Assembly (NCBI RefSeq): GCF_003448965.1
Contig: NZ_QRGC01000025.1
Location: 28,743 to 92,742, forward strand
Direction: 5' to 3'
DNA: 64,000 nt
Source of the DNA: Oceanicella sp. SM1341
Lineage (GTDB): Bacteria > Pseudomonadota > Alphaproteobacteria > Rhodobacterales > Rhodobacteraceae
The notes beneath the pieces were generated by a model. It made no database searches and had not been told where the DNA came from. It saw only the letters and a list, made by a program, of their open reading frames with translations. The position numbers and the translations under genes were made by a program. Below are positions 27,015-35,327 of this stretch, one piece after another (position 1 is the stretch's first letter; each line of letters starts with the position of its first letter).

Positions 27015-28772
27015 ATGCGCGACGAGATCGACCGCCCCGACGCCTGCGAGCTCACCCGCCTCTACGGCAGCGACGCCATCGCCCGGATGCTGCGCCGCCT
27101 GGGCACGCCCTACGTGGCGCTCAACCCCGGCTCGAGCTTTCGCGGGTTGCACGACAGCCTGGTGAACGACCTGGGCAACCGCGACCCGCAGATGCTGCTC
27201 TGCCTGCACGAGGAACACGCGGTGGCCATCGCCCATGGCTGGGCCAAGGTGACCGAGGAGCCCCTCGCCGTCATCCTGCACGCCAACGTGGGCCTGATGC
27301 ACGCGGCGATGGCGCTCTACAACGCCTGGTGCGACCGGGTGCCCATGCTGGTGTTCGGCGCCACCGGGCCGGTGGACGCGGCGCGCCGCCGGCCCTGGAT
27401 CGACTGGCTGCACACCTCGCGCGACCAGGCCGCCATCGTGCGCCCTTACGTGAAATGGGATGACCAGCCCGCCTCGCTGGAGGCCTCGCTCGCGTCGATG
27501 ATGCGCGCCTCCACCATCACCCGCACGGCACCGATGGCCCCCACCTACGTGTGCTTCGACGTCTCGGTGCAGGAGGCGCCGCTCGACGCGATGCCCGCCC
27601 TGCCCGACCCCGCGCGCCACGTGGCCCCGCGCCTGCCCGGCGTCTCGGAGGCCGATGCGGAGGCGCTGCTGGAAAGGTTGGGCCGCGCCCGGGCGCCGGT
27701 GTTCCTGATGGGCCGCGTCTCGCGCGGTGCGGCGGCCTGGGACCGGCGCATCGCGCTGGCCGAGCATTTCGGCGCCCGGGTGGTGACCGACATCAAGACC
27801 GCCGCCGCCTTCCCCACCCGCCACCCGCTGCACGCCGGCGCGCCGGGCTATTTCCTCTCCGAGGCCTCGCGCACGGCGATCGCGGAGGCCGATCTGGTGG
27901 TGAGCTTCGACTGGGTCGACCCCGCGGGGGCGCTGAAACAGGCGGGCGTGGCGGCGGGCGCCTGCGAGGTGGTGAACGTGACCCCCGAGCCGCTGATGCA
28001 GAACGGCTGGTCGCTCGACCACATGGCCCTGCCGCCCTCCGACCTCACCCTGCTCGCCGAGCCGGATCGGGTGATCGGGGTGCTCGGCGCGCGCCTCGGC
28101 CTCGGCGCCCCGGCCTGGCGGCCCGACCTGTCGCCCGCCCCGGCGCCGGCCGCCCCCGCCGGCCGCGCGATCACGGTCGACAGCCTGTCCGACGCGCTGG
28201 CCGGGAGCCTGCGCGGAACGCAGCCCAGCATGCTGCGCGTGACGTTGAGCTATGACGGCGGGCGCTGCGACTTCGCCCACCCGCTCGACTATCTCGGCTA
28301 TGACGGCGGCGCGGGCATCGGCTCGGGGCCCGGCATGGCGGTGGGGGCGGCGCTGGCGCTGCGCGGCAGCGGCCGGTTGCCGGTGGCGCTGCTGGGCGAC
28401 GGCGATTTCCTGATGGGCGCCACCGCGCTCTGGACCGCCACGCATCACGCCGTGCCGCTGCTGGTGGTGGTGGCCAACAACCGCTCCTACTTCAACGACG
28501 AGGTGCACCAGGAGCGCGTGGCGCGCGACCGGGGCCGCCCGGTGGAGAACAAGCACGTGGGCCAGGCGATCACCGGGCCCGACATCGACATCGCCGCGAT
28601 GGCGCGCGCCCAGGGCGCGGTGGCCTTCGGGCCGGTGGAGAGCCCGGCAGAGCTGCCCGGCGTGCTCGCCGCCGCCGTTGCCGCCACCCGCGAGGGCGCT
28701 ACCGTGGTGGTCGACGTGCGGGTGCGCCCCGGCTACAGCGGCGACATGGCCGAGGGCATGACCGAGGGCTGA
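27015..28772 (+). CDS. Thiamine-diphosphate-dependent enzyme (acetolactate synthase / benzoylformate decarboxylase superfamily)
   Basis: A 585-aa protein. The N-terminal Pyr domain carries the catalytic Glu in LLCLHEEHAVAIAHGW (about 66-67). The C-terminal PP domain has the ThDP-binding motif starting GDGD at 461-464 and ending VVANNRSYFNDE. The middle domain is ordinary. Relatives decarboxylate 2-oxo acids or make acetohydroxy acids, and the substrate is not predictable. It follows the ALDH gene after a short spacer, suggesting a decarboxylation-then-oxidation pair in the aromatic pathway. Confidence 0.82.
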   Translation: MRDEIDRPDACELTRLYGSDAIARMLRRLGTPYVALNPGSSFRGLHDSLVNDLGNRDPQMLLCLHEEHAVAIAHGWAKVTEEPLAVILHANVGLMHAAMALYNAWCDRVPMLVFGATGPVDAARRRPWIDWLHTSRDQAAIVRPYVKWDDQPASLEASLASMMRASTITRTAPMAPTYVCFDVSVQEAPLDAMPALPDPARHVAPRLPGVSEADAEALLERLGRARAPVFLMGRVSRGAAAWDRRIALAEHFGARVVTDIKTAAAFPTRHPLHAGAPGYFLSEASRTAIAEADLVVSFDWVDPAGALKQAGVAAGACEVVNVTPEPLMQNGWSLDHMALPPSDLTLLAEPDRVIGVLGARLGLGAPAWRPDLSPAPAPAAPAGRAITVDSLSDALAGSLRGTQPSMLRVTLSYDGGRCDFAHPLDYLGYDGGAGIGSGPGMAVGAALALRGSGRLPVALLGDGDFLMGATALWTATHHAVPLLVVVANNRSYFNDEVHQERVARDRGRPVENKHVGQAITGPDIDIAAMARAQGAVAFGPVESPAELPGVLAAAVAATREGATVVVDVRVRPGYSGDMAEGMTEG

Positions 28773-28823
28773 GACACCGGCGCCGAACTTGAGTGCCCCG
28801 CGATGAAACGTCATATCTGGACG

Positions 28824-28850
28824 GCCCCGCCCCGCTTCCCGGGGCGGGGC
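28824..28850. terminator. 10-bp perfect hairpin between TPP-enzyme gene and marR
   Basis: GCCCCGCCCC (28824-28833) pairs with GGGGCGGGGC (28841-28850) across a 7-nt loop. There is no T-tract, so partial attenuation or mRNA processing upstream of marR is more likely than full termination. Confidence 0.45.
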
Positions 28851-28870
28851 GCCAGCGCATTGGAGCCACG

Positions 28871-29404
28871 ATGACCGAAGACGACGACATTTCCCCCACC
28901 GGGGCCGGCACCGAGCCCGTGCTGCAGGAGGAGCGCATCGCGCGGCTGATCCGCCTCGCCGCGCGCTCGTTCAACCGCTCGCTGCAGATGCGGCTCACGC
29001 GCGAGGGGGTGACGTTCGGACAATGGATCTTCCTGCGCATCCTCTGGCAGTCCGACGGGCTGTCGCAGCGCGAGCTCAGCGAGAAGGCCAACCTCACCGA
29101 GCCCACCGCCCACAGCGCCCTGCTGCGGATGGAGAGCCTCGGCTTCATCACCCGCCGCAACGTGGGCAGCAACCGCCGGCGCCAGCACGCCTTCCTCACC
29201 GACAAGGGCAAGGCGCTGCGCGACGTGCTCGAGCCGCTCGCCATAGAGACCAACCAGATCGCGGTGAACGGCCTCTCCGGGCCGGAGGTGGAAACCCTCC
29301 GCCACGCGCTCAACACCATGATCCGCAATCTCGAGCAGGACGAAAAGAACGGCGTTGCCAATGGCATGCGCGTTCCGGCCACCCGCTCGCTCGCCGGGAA
29401 CTGA
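28871..29404 (+). CDS. MarR-family regulator, candidate repressor of the phthalate genes
   Basis: A 177-aa winged-helix protein. The DNA-binding core is GLSQRELSEKANLTEPTAHSALLRMESLGFITRRNVGSNRRRQ. The start at 28871 follows GGAG; a longer frame lacks an RBS. It is the last gene of operon 1 and directly precedes operon 2. Palindromes of MarR type (about CTTAG-N4-CTAAG) lie at both operon promoters (21771-21812, 29441-29501), so it is the natural candidate to bind them with an aromatic acid or its product as ligand. Confidence 0.85.
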   Translation: MTEDDDISPTGAGTEPVLQEERIARLIRLAARSFNRSLQMRLTREGVTFGQWIFLRILWQSDGLSQRELSEKANLTEPTAHSALLRMESLGFITRRNVGSNRRRQHAFLTDKGKALRDVLEPLAIETNQIAVNGLSGPEVETLRHALNTMIRNLEQDEKNGVANGMRVPATRSLAGN

Positions 29405-29440
29405 CGGCGCGGGCGGGCGGAATCCCCGAAAACTGAAATT

Positions 29441-29501
29441 ATAAGATCTCTAATTTGTTGACGGAAAGGTGGCGGCAGGCTTAACAATATAGATGTCTAA
29501 G
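29441..29501 (+). promoter_or_regulatory. Promoter of phthalate operon 2 with two MarR-like operators
   Basis: A -35-like TTGACG (29458-29463) is followed by TAACAAT/AATATAG near 29482-29492. ATAAG-ATCT-CTAAT (29441-29454) lies just upstream of the -35 and TATAG-ATGT-CTAAG (29488-29501) covers the -10 end. Both match the palindrome seen at 21799-21812. Confidence 0.6.
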
Positions 29502-29589
29502 ATTCGAACCTCGCAACAGAGGACGCGTCTCAAGCAGCATCCAGGCGGCCACGGAAATGTCCGGGCCGACCCAGATGAGGGAGGAAATA

Positions 29590-30573
29590 ATGAAGACAAC
29601 TGCACTGGCCGCTTGCGTCGGCCTGGTCCTGGCGTCGTCCGCCGCCTTCGCGGACACTCTCAACCTCAATCTCTCGGGCGGAAACCCCGGCGGCCTGTGG
29701 TCGCTGCTCGGGGCGGGCATCGACCGCGCGGTGCGCGCCGACGACCCCGGCTCGGTGGTGACCTACCAGGCCACGGGCGGCGGCTTCGCCAACATCGGCC
29801 TGCTGGCCAGCGGCCGCACCGACCTCGGTCTGATGCATGACGCCGAGGCGAAGATCGCGCTGGAGGGCGGCGAGCCCTTCCGTGCCCCGGTCACCAACAT
29901 GCGCGCCATCGGCTACCTCTACAACTGGGCGCCGATGCAGTTCTTCGTCACGAAGAGCCTGGCCGAGGAATACGGCATCGACAGCCTCGAGGACATCGCG
30001 AAGAGCGGCGCGCCGCTGCGCATCGGCATCAACCGCTCCGGCAACATCACCTCGAACATCGCGCTGAAGATGCTGGCCGAGGCGGGCGTGACCGAGGAGA
30101 GCCTCTCGGCGGCCGGCGGGCAGTTCGTGCGCGCCGGGGCCAACGAGCAGGCCGACCTGCTGCAGGACGGCCGGCTCGACATGATCACCAACGGCATCTT
30201 CGTGAACCACTCCTCGTTCCGCTCGGTGGACGAGAACAACGACGTGGTGCTGCTCTCGGTGCCGCAGGCGGTGATCGAGGCCACCAACGAGGCCTTCGGC
30301 ACCGGCACGATGACCATCCCCGCCGGCAGCTACAAGAACCAGACCGCGGACATCGCTTCCGTCACGCTGGGCGCGCTGCTGGTGGCCACCGACGCGATGA
30401 CCGACGCGGAAGCCGGCGCCCTCGCCTCGGCGCTCCTGCGCAACATCGACGAGGTGCGCGCGGTGCACAGCTCGATGCAGCAGCTCTCGCCCGAGCTGCT
30501 GGCGACACCCAGCGTGGTGCCCTTCCACCCCGGGGCCGAGGCCGTCTACAAGAACGCGGAGCTGATGCAGTGA
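29590..30573 (+). CDS. TAXI-family TRAP transporter solute-binding protein
   Basis: A 327-aa secreted protein with GAGGGAGGAAATA before the ATG and a Sec signal ending SSAAFA. The TAXI-type core is GGNPGGLWSLLGAGIDRAV, YQATGGGFANIGLLASGRTDLGLMHD and RIGINRSGNITSNIALKML. It captures a solute, by context a phthalate-like dicarboxylate or an aromatic acid, for the fused permease immediately downstream (GTGA overlap). Operon 2 therefore couples uptake to the oxygenase. Confidence 0.9.
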   Translation: MKTTALAACVGLVLASSAAFADTLNLNLSGGNPGGLWSLLGAGIDRAVRADDPGSVVTYQATGGGFANIGLLASGRTDLGLMHDAEAKIALEGGEPFRAPVTNMRAIGYLYNWAPMQFFVTKSLAEEYGIDSLEDIAKSGAPLRIGINRSGNITSNIALKMLAEAGVTEESLSAAGGQFVRAGANEQADLLQDGRLDMITNGIFVNHSSFRSVDENNDVVLLSVPQAVIEATNEAFGTGTMTIPAGSYKNQTADIASVTLGALLVATDAMTDAEAGALASALLRNIDEVRAVHSSMQQLSPELLATPSVVPFHPGAEAVYKNAELMQ

Positions 30574-32474
30574 TCGGATCCCTTGTCGCCACGGGCCGCA
30601 GGCGTAAGCTTGCGGCCGGTCCGCGGAAGGTCCTCATCGGTGTCGCGGCGCTGTTCGCGGCCTGGGTGGTCTACGCGAACCTCTTCACCATCTCCGATCC
30701 GCTGATCCTGGGCATCCTGTTCGTCTGCGGCATCTACTCCATCATGTTCGCCGCGATCGGGGCCACCCCCGCCGCGCCGGACCGCATCCCGCTCTACGAC
30801 CTGGCGCTGATGGTGCTCAGCGCCGCCTGCGGGCTGTACTTCTTCCTCAACGCCGGCGCCATCGCCGACCGCATCAGCCTGCTCGACCCCTTCACCCCGA
30901 CCGAGCTCGTCGCCGGCTCCGCGCTGATGCTGCTCACCCTCGAGGCGACGCGGCGCACAACGGGGCTGGGCCTCACCGGCGTGGTGCTGCTGTTTCTCGC
31001 CTACAACCTCTTCGGCTCCATGCTGCCCCCGCCCTTCGGCCACGGGGTGAGCGATTACACCTACCTGCTCGACATCCTGGTGTTCACCACCGACGGCGTG
31101 TTCGGCGTGCCGGTGCAGGTGGTGGCGAGCTATGTCTTCCTGTTCGTGATGTTCGGCACCTTCCTGTCGAAATCCGGCGGCGGCGAGTTCTTCTTCAACC
31201 TCGCGGCGCTGGTCACCGGGCGCTCGCGTGGCGGGCCGGCGAAGATCGCGGTGATCTCCTCGGGCCTCTACGGCACCATGTCGGGCAGCCCCACCTCCGA
31301 CGTGGTCGCCACCGGCTCCATCACCATCCCGGTGATGAAGCGGCTGGGCTACAAGGCGCGCTTTGCCGCCGCGGTCGAGGTGGCTGCCTCCACCGGCGGC
31401 AGCGCGATGCCGCCCATCATGGGCTCGGCCGCCTTCATCCTCGCCGAATACACCGGCGTGGCCTACCGCGAGGTGGTGACCGCCGCCCTCATCCCCGCCC
31501 TGCTCTACTACCTCGGCGTCTTCGCCCAGGTGCACCTGCGCGCGGTGAAGGACGACCTGCGCCCCTCGGAGGACGAGGTGCCGACCGCGGCGCAGACCTT
31601 CCGCACCGGCTGGGTGTTCCTCATCCCCATCGTCGGCATCGTGGCCGCGCTGGTGGCGGGCTACTCGCCCACCTTCACCGCCGGCGTGGGCGTGCTGGGC
31701 GCCGTGCTCGCCTCGATGCTCACCCGCGCCACACGGCTCTCGGCCTGGCAGATCGTGGAGGGCTTCGGCGAGACCACCCTGCGCATCCTGCCCGTGGCCG
31801 GCGCCTGCGCCGCGGCGGGGCTGGTGATCGGCGGGCTGTCGATGACCGGGCTGGGCATGAAGGCCGCGAACGTGATCCTCACGGTGAGCAACGGCGAGCC
31901 GGCGGTCACGCTGATCATCGCGGCGATGGTGACCATCATCCTCGGGCTCGGCATGCCGACGCCGAGCGCCTACATCCTCGCCGCCGTCCTGGTGGGACCC
32001 GCCCTCGCGCAGCTCGGCTACCCGGTGCTGCAGAGCCACCTGTTCCTGCTCTACTTCGCCGTGCTCTCCGCCCTCACCCCGCCCATCGCGGTGGCGGCCC
32101 TGGCCGCGGCGGCCATCGCCGACGAGGACCCGTTCCGCATCGCCTTCTCGGCCGTGCGCCTCGCCGCGGTGGGCTTCCTGCTGCCCTTCGCCTTCGTGTT
32201 CAACCCCGGGCTGCTGATGCTGGCCGACCCGTTCACCAACGTGCTGGCGGCCATCGGCGGCGTGCTCGCCACCCTCGCCATCGCGGTGTCGATCGAGGGC
32301 TCCATCGGCGTGCCCATGCGCCAGGTCGAACGGCTGATCCTCACGCTCGCCGCGGTGGCGGCGGTGTTCCCGGTGCTGCCGGTGGCCCTGGGCGGAATGC
32401 TGGTCATCCTCGCCGTCCTCGCCCGCCTCACCCTGCAGGTGCGGCGGCGGCAGGCGGCGAATGCGCCGGGCTGA
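30570..32474 (+). CDS. TRAP transporter fused 4TM/12TM permease
   Basis: A 634-aa multi-spanning protein with GTG start overlapping the TAXI gene stop. The N-terminal four-helix (DctQ-like) part is fused to a DctM-like part containing GLYGTMSGSPTSDVVATGSITIPVMKRLGY, ASTGGSAMPPIMGSAAF and LGLGMPTPSAYILAAVLVGPAL. Fused permeases are the usual partner of TAXI binding proteins. It imports solute by sodium symport in the inner membrane. Confidence 0.92.
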   Translation: MIGSLVATGRRRKLAAGPRKVLIGVAALFAAWVVYANLFTISDPLILGILFVCGIYSIMFAAIGATPAAPDRIPLYDLALMVLSAACGLYFFLNAGAIADRISLLDPFTPTELVAGSALMLLTLEATRRTTGLGLTGVVLLFLAYNLFGSMLPPPFGHGVSDYTYLLDILVFTTDGVFGVPVQVVASYVFLFVMFGTFLSKSGGGEFFFNLAALVTGRSRGGPAKIAVISSGLYGTMSGSPTSDVVATGSITIPVMKRLGYKARFAAAVEVAASTGGSAMPPIMGSAAFILAEYTGVAYREVVTAALIPALLYYLGVFAQVHLRAVKDDLRPSEDEVPTAAQTFRTGWVFLIPIVGIVAALVAGYSPTFTAGVGVLGAVLASMLTRATRLSAWQIVEGFGETTLRILPVAGACAAAGLVIGGLSMTGLGMKAANVILTVSNGEPAVTLIIAAMVTIILGLGMPTPSAYILAAVLVGPALAQLGYPVLQSHLFLLYFAVLSALTPPIAVAALAAAAIADEDPFRIAFSAVRLAAVGFLLPFAFVFNPGLLMLADPFTNVLAAIGGVLATLAIAVSIEGSIGVPMRQVERLILTLAAVAAVFPVLPVALGGMLVILAVLARLTLQVRRRQAANAPG

Positions 32475-32489
32475 AGCCCCCTGTCATGT

Positions 32490-32528
32490 GTCCGGGTGCT
32501 GCGCCCTGCCCCGCCGCCGCACCCGGAC
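32490..32528. terminator. Intercistronic hairpin between TRAP permease and Rieske oxygenase genes
   Basis: GTCCGGGTGC (32490-32499) pairs perfectly with GCACCCGGAC (32519-32528) around a 19-nt loop. It lacks a T-tract, so it may stabilise or process mRNA and set different levels of transporter and oxygenase. Confidence 0.45.
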
Positions 32529-32550
32529 CCGGATATCCAAGGAGTGAACC

Positions 32551-33831
32551 ATGCTCACCTATGAAGAAAACGAACTGCTCACCCGTGTCACCGGCGACGC
32601 CCCGATGGCCCGGCTCATGCGCCAGCACTGGACCCCGGTCTGCCTGATCGAGGAGGTGGCCGAGCCCGACGGCAAGCCGCTGCGCGTGGAGGTGCTGGGC
32701 GAAAGCTACGTCGCCTTCCGCGACACCGAGGGCCGGCTGGGCCTGCTCGACGAGCTCTGCCCCCACCGCAAGGCCTCGCTGGTCTTCGGGCGCAACGAGG
32801 ACTGCGGCCTGCGCTGCCTCTACCACGGCTGGAAGATGGACGTGGAGGGCAACGTGGTCGCCATGTCCTCCGAGCCGGAGGGCAGCCCGCTGATGGAGAA
32901 GGTGAAGGCCCGCGCCTACCCGGTGCGCGAATGGGGCGGGTTCGTCTGGGCCTGGCTCGGCGCGCTCGACGCGGTGCCCGAGTTCCGGCCCCCCGCCTTC
33001 GCCCCGCAGGAGGACACGCCGGTGGCGATCCTCAAGATCCGCGTGCCCGCCAACTGGGCGCAGATCCACGAGGGGCAGATCGACAGCGCGCACAGCTCCT
33101 CGCTGCATTCCTCCGACATGAAGCCCGCCCGGGTGGAGAGCGCCTCGGCCGACGACAAGGCCTGGTACCGCCCCTCCACCGACAAGTCGCCCCGGATGCA
33201 GACCGAGACCACGAGCTACGGTTTCCACTACGCCGCCATCCGCAAGCCGATCCGCAACGCGCGCACCCACAACTACCTGCGCATCACCGAGTTCGTGGCG
33301 CCCTACTACTCGCTCATCCCGCCCAACAACGCCTACCGGGTGGCGAGCGTGATCGTGCCGATCAACGACGACGAGACCGCCTTCCACTTCGTGGCCTGGG
33401 GCGGGCCGAGCGTGCCCTCCACCGCGGAATGGCGGGCGTTCAACCACGCCGTGCCGGGCCGCGACCTCGACGGGAAATGGCGCTCGAAGCGCACGCTGGA
33501 AAACGACTTCCTGCAGGACCGCGAGGCGATGAAGAACGGCAGCTTCACCGGCGTGCTCGGCATCCCCAACCAGGACATCGTGATGTGGGTGTCGATGGGC
33601 AGCCGGGTGCAGCGCCACACCGACACGCTGGGCGCCTCCGATCTCGCCATCGTCGAGTTCCGCCGCCTGATGGTGGACGCGGCGCAGAAGGTGGCCGAGG
33701 GCGGCCCGGCCATCGGCACCGGCGGCGAGGTGGCCCAGGCGCTCATCGCCTCGCACGAGGGCATCTACCCCAAGGAGGTGGACTGGCGCACGCTGGTCGA
33801 TGCCCGCAAGGCCACACAGGCGGCCGAGTAG
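32551..33831 (+). CDS. Rieske non-haem iron oxygenase, phthalate 4,5-dioxygenase type
   Basis: A 426-aa single-component oxygenase subunit. The Rieske 2Fe-2S motif is C70-x-H72...C89-x2-H92 (LCPHRKAS, RCLYHGWKMD). The mononuclear iron site is near D178-x2-H181-x4-H186 (QIDSAHSSSLH). The N-terminus MLTYEENELLTRVTGDAPM is the usual start in the phthalate dioxygenase subgroup. Electrons would come from the reductase at 21874. GGAG precedes the ATG. Attack on phthalate is inferred from the Pht4- and Pht5-like neighbours; other aromatic acids remain possible. Confidence 0.87.
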   Translation: MLTYEENELLTRVTGDAPMARLMRQHWTPVCLIEEVAEPDGKPLRVEVLGESYVAFRDTEGRLGLLDELCPHRKASLVFGRNEDCGLRCLYHGWKMDVEGNVVAMSSEPEGSPLMEKVKARAYPVREWGGFVWAWLGALDAVPEFRPPAFAPQEDTPVAILKIRVPANWAQIHEGQIDSAHSSSLHSSDMKPARVESASADDKAWYRPSTDKSPRMQTETTSYGFHYAAIRKPIRNARTHNYLRITEFVAPYYSLIPPNNAYRVASVIVPINDDETAFHFVAWGGPSVPSTAEWRAFNHAVPGRDLDGKWRSKRTLENDFLQDREAMKNGSFTGVLGIPNQDIVMWVSMGSRVQRHTDTLGASDLAIVEFRRLMVDAAQKVAEGGPAIGTGGEVAQALIASHEGIYPKEVDWRTLVDARKATQAAE

Positions 33832-33895
33832 ACCGGCCGTCGCCGGGGCGGGGCATCTCTCCCCGCCCCCGCCCTCGGGGGCCTCTCCCCGCCGG

Positions 33896-34110
33896 CCCGC
33901 TTCCGGGCGCTGTCTTCAGGCCGGCCCGCTTCCGGGGTATCTCCGCGCCCGTATCCGGCCCCGTCTCCGGAGGCCCCGCTCCGCCTGCCCGCTTCCGGGC
34001 GCTGTCTTTGAGCCCGCCCCGGCCACCGGGGTATCTCTGCGCCCCTACCCGCCCCCGTTTCCGGGGGCCCCGCTCTGCCCGCCCCCGCCCGCCTCCGGGG
34101 CTGTCTCTCC
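33896..34110. repeat. Imperfect tandem repeat, 92-bp period
   Basis: The phrase CCCGCTTCCGGGCGCTGTCTT begins at 33896 in shortened form and again at 33988. The following sequence (CGGGGTATCTC, GCGCCC, CCGGAGGCCCCGCTC or close variants) repeats at the same 92-bp offset. A third partial copy ends near 34110. It fills most of the gap between the Rieske gene and the next ORF. No coding frame is credible. Confidence 0.75.
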
Positions 34111-34139
34111 ACTCACCGCCGCCTCACGGAAGGACCGCC

Positions 34140-34709
34140 ATGCAGCCTCTCGCCAGCTCCGCCGCCGCCCGCCCGGACGGCGGCTCACGCGTGCCCTGCG
34201 GCCTCACCTGCGTGCTGCGCCCCGGGCCGGAGCAGGCGCCGGCGCTCGCCGCACGCATCGCCGGGCTGCGCGCCTCCCTGCCCGGTGCGGCAGGGCTCGC
34301 CAGCCTCGACGTGGTGCGGGCGGGCGGGGCGGGGTTCGCCGTGCTGGCGCGGCTCGAGCCCGGCGCCGACCCGGCCCTTGCCGCGCAGGCACTGGCCCGC
34401 GCGCTCACCCTGCCGGGCGGGGCCGCGCCCGATGTCACGCAGGCGCCCGGGCCCGGCCTCAGCCTCGAGCTCGCAGCCCCCGCGCCCGCGCCGCCCCGGC
34501 CGCCGGCCTTCCGGAAACGTTGGATGGTGAGCATGCTCGCGGTCTACCCCGCGCTCCTGGTTCTGGTCTACGCGCTGCGCCCGATCACCCGGCACCTGCC
34601 CGAGCCGCTGGGCCTGTTCATCGTGGCGCTCACCCTCACCGGGCTCAGCACCGCGGTGCTGGTGCCCTGGCTCACGCGGCGGCTGGGGCCCTGGCTGCGC
34701 CGGCCCTGA
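34140..34709 (+). CDS. Antibiotic-biosynthesis-monooxygenase-like protein with C-terminal membrane helices
   Basis: A 189-aa protein with AAGGA before the ATG. The N-terminal ~110 aa has the dimeric alpha/beta-barrel pattern of ABM-type proteins (VLRPGPEQAPALAARIAGLRASLPGAAG). The C-terminal part has two membrane helices (MLAVYPALLVLVYAL and GLFIVALTLTGLSTAVLVPWL) ending in an Arg-rich tail. The function of this fused family is unknown. It lies beyond the tandem repeat and may not belong to the phthalate operon. Confidence 0.6.
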   Translation: MQPLASSAAARPDGGSRVPCGLTCVLRPGPEQAPALAARIAGLRASLPGAAGLASLDVVRAGGAGFAVLARLEPGADPALAAQALARALTLPGGAAPDVTQAPGPGLSLELAAPAPAPPRPPAFRKRWMVSMLAVYPALLVLVYALRPITRHLPEPLGLFIVALTLTGLSTAVLVPWLTRRLGPWLRRP

Positions 34710-34724
34710 AAGCCGCGCCCGCGC

Positions 34725-35225
34725 TCAGCCCGCGCCCTTCGCCGCGGGGTGCAGCCGCTCTTCCGGCTCCGCCTCGCCCGAGGCGGCGCGCAGGTTCTCG
34801 ATCAGCCGGCGGGTGACCAGCATCATCGTCTCGAGATCCTCGCGCGCGATGCCCTGCGTCGCGCGGCGGAACACCATGCGGCGCACGGGCAGCATGCGCT
34901 CGAAGGTGCGCCGCCCCTCCTCGAGCAGGAACACCTGGATGGTGCGCCGGTTGCTCGGCAGCGGCCGGCGCTCCACCAGCATCTGCTTCTCCATCTGGGT
35001 GAGCAGGTGGCTCAGCGCCGTGCGCTCGATATGGGTGTGGCGCGCGAGATCGCCCACGGTGATGCCGTCGAGCTCGGAGAGTATGGACAGCGTCCGCCAC
35101 ACCGGCACGTCCGACTTGCCGCCCTTCATTTCCTGGACGAACTGCAGGTTCGCCTCGCCCTCCAGGATGCCGATCCAGTAGAGTATCGACGAACGGAATG
35201 TATCAACTTCAATATCGATGGTCAT
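34725..35225 (-). CDS. MarR-family regulator of the adjacent amino-acid/transport operon
   Basis: A 166-aa winged-helix protein with core VWRTLSILSELDGITVGDLARHTHIERTALSHLLTQMEKQ. The start at 35225 (MTIDIEVDTFRSS) is used; an upstream open stretch lacks similarity. It is the last gene of the minus-strand operon that includes racemase, RidA, amino-acid dehydrogenase and ABC transporter genes, so autoregulation of that operon is likely. It converges with the ABM-like gene, with 15 bp between the stops. Confidence 0.82.
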   Translation of the reverse strand: MTIDIEVDTFRSSILYWIGILEGEANLQFVQEMKGGKSDVPVWRTLSILSELDGITVGDLARHTHIERTALSHLLTQMEKQMLVERRPLPSNRRTIQVFLLEEGRRTFERMLPVRRMVFRRATQGIAREDLETMMLVTRRLIENLRAASGEAEPEERLHPAAKGAG

Positions 35226-35327
35226 GCCATGCGTCCCGGGAGCTTGCTGGAGGGCGGATCGGATGGGCGGGCCCGACAATCGCACGAATGCCATTGCCGG
35301 GTTTGCGGCTGTGTCTCTGGCGTTGCT

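Noticed and set aside
26307..28814. 835-aa minus-strand frame opposite the TPP enzyme and ALDH genes
   Set aside because: No recognisable motif, composition of a shadow frame, and both sense genes have intact catalytic motifs.
33896..34110. CRISPR array
   Set aside because: The repeats are adjacent 92-bp imperfect copies with no constant-length unique spacers and no cas genes. The Cas4-like nuclease at 46036 belongs to a phage recombination module.
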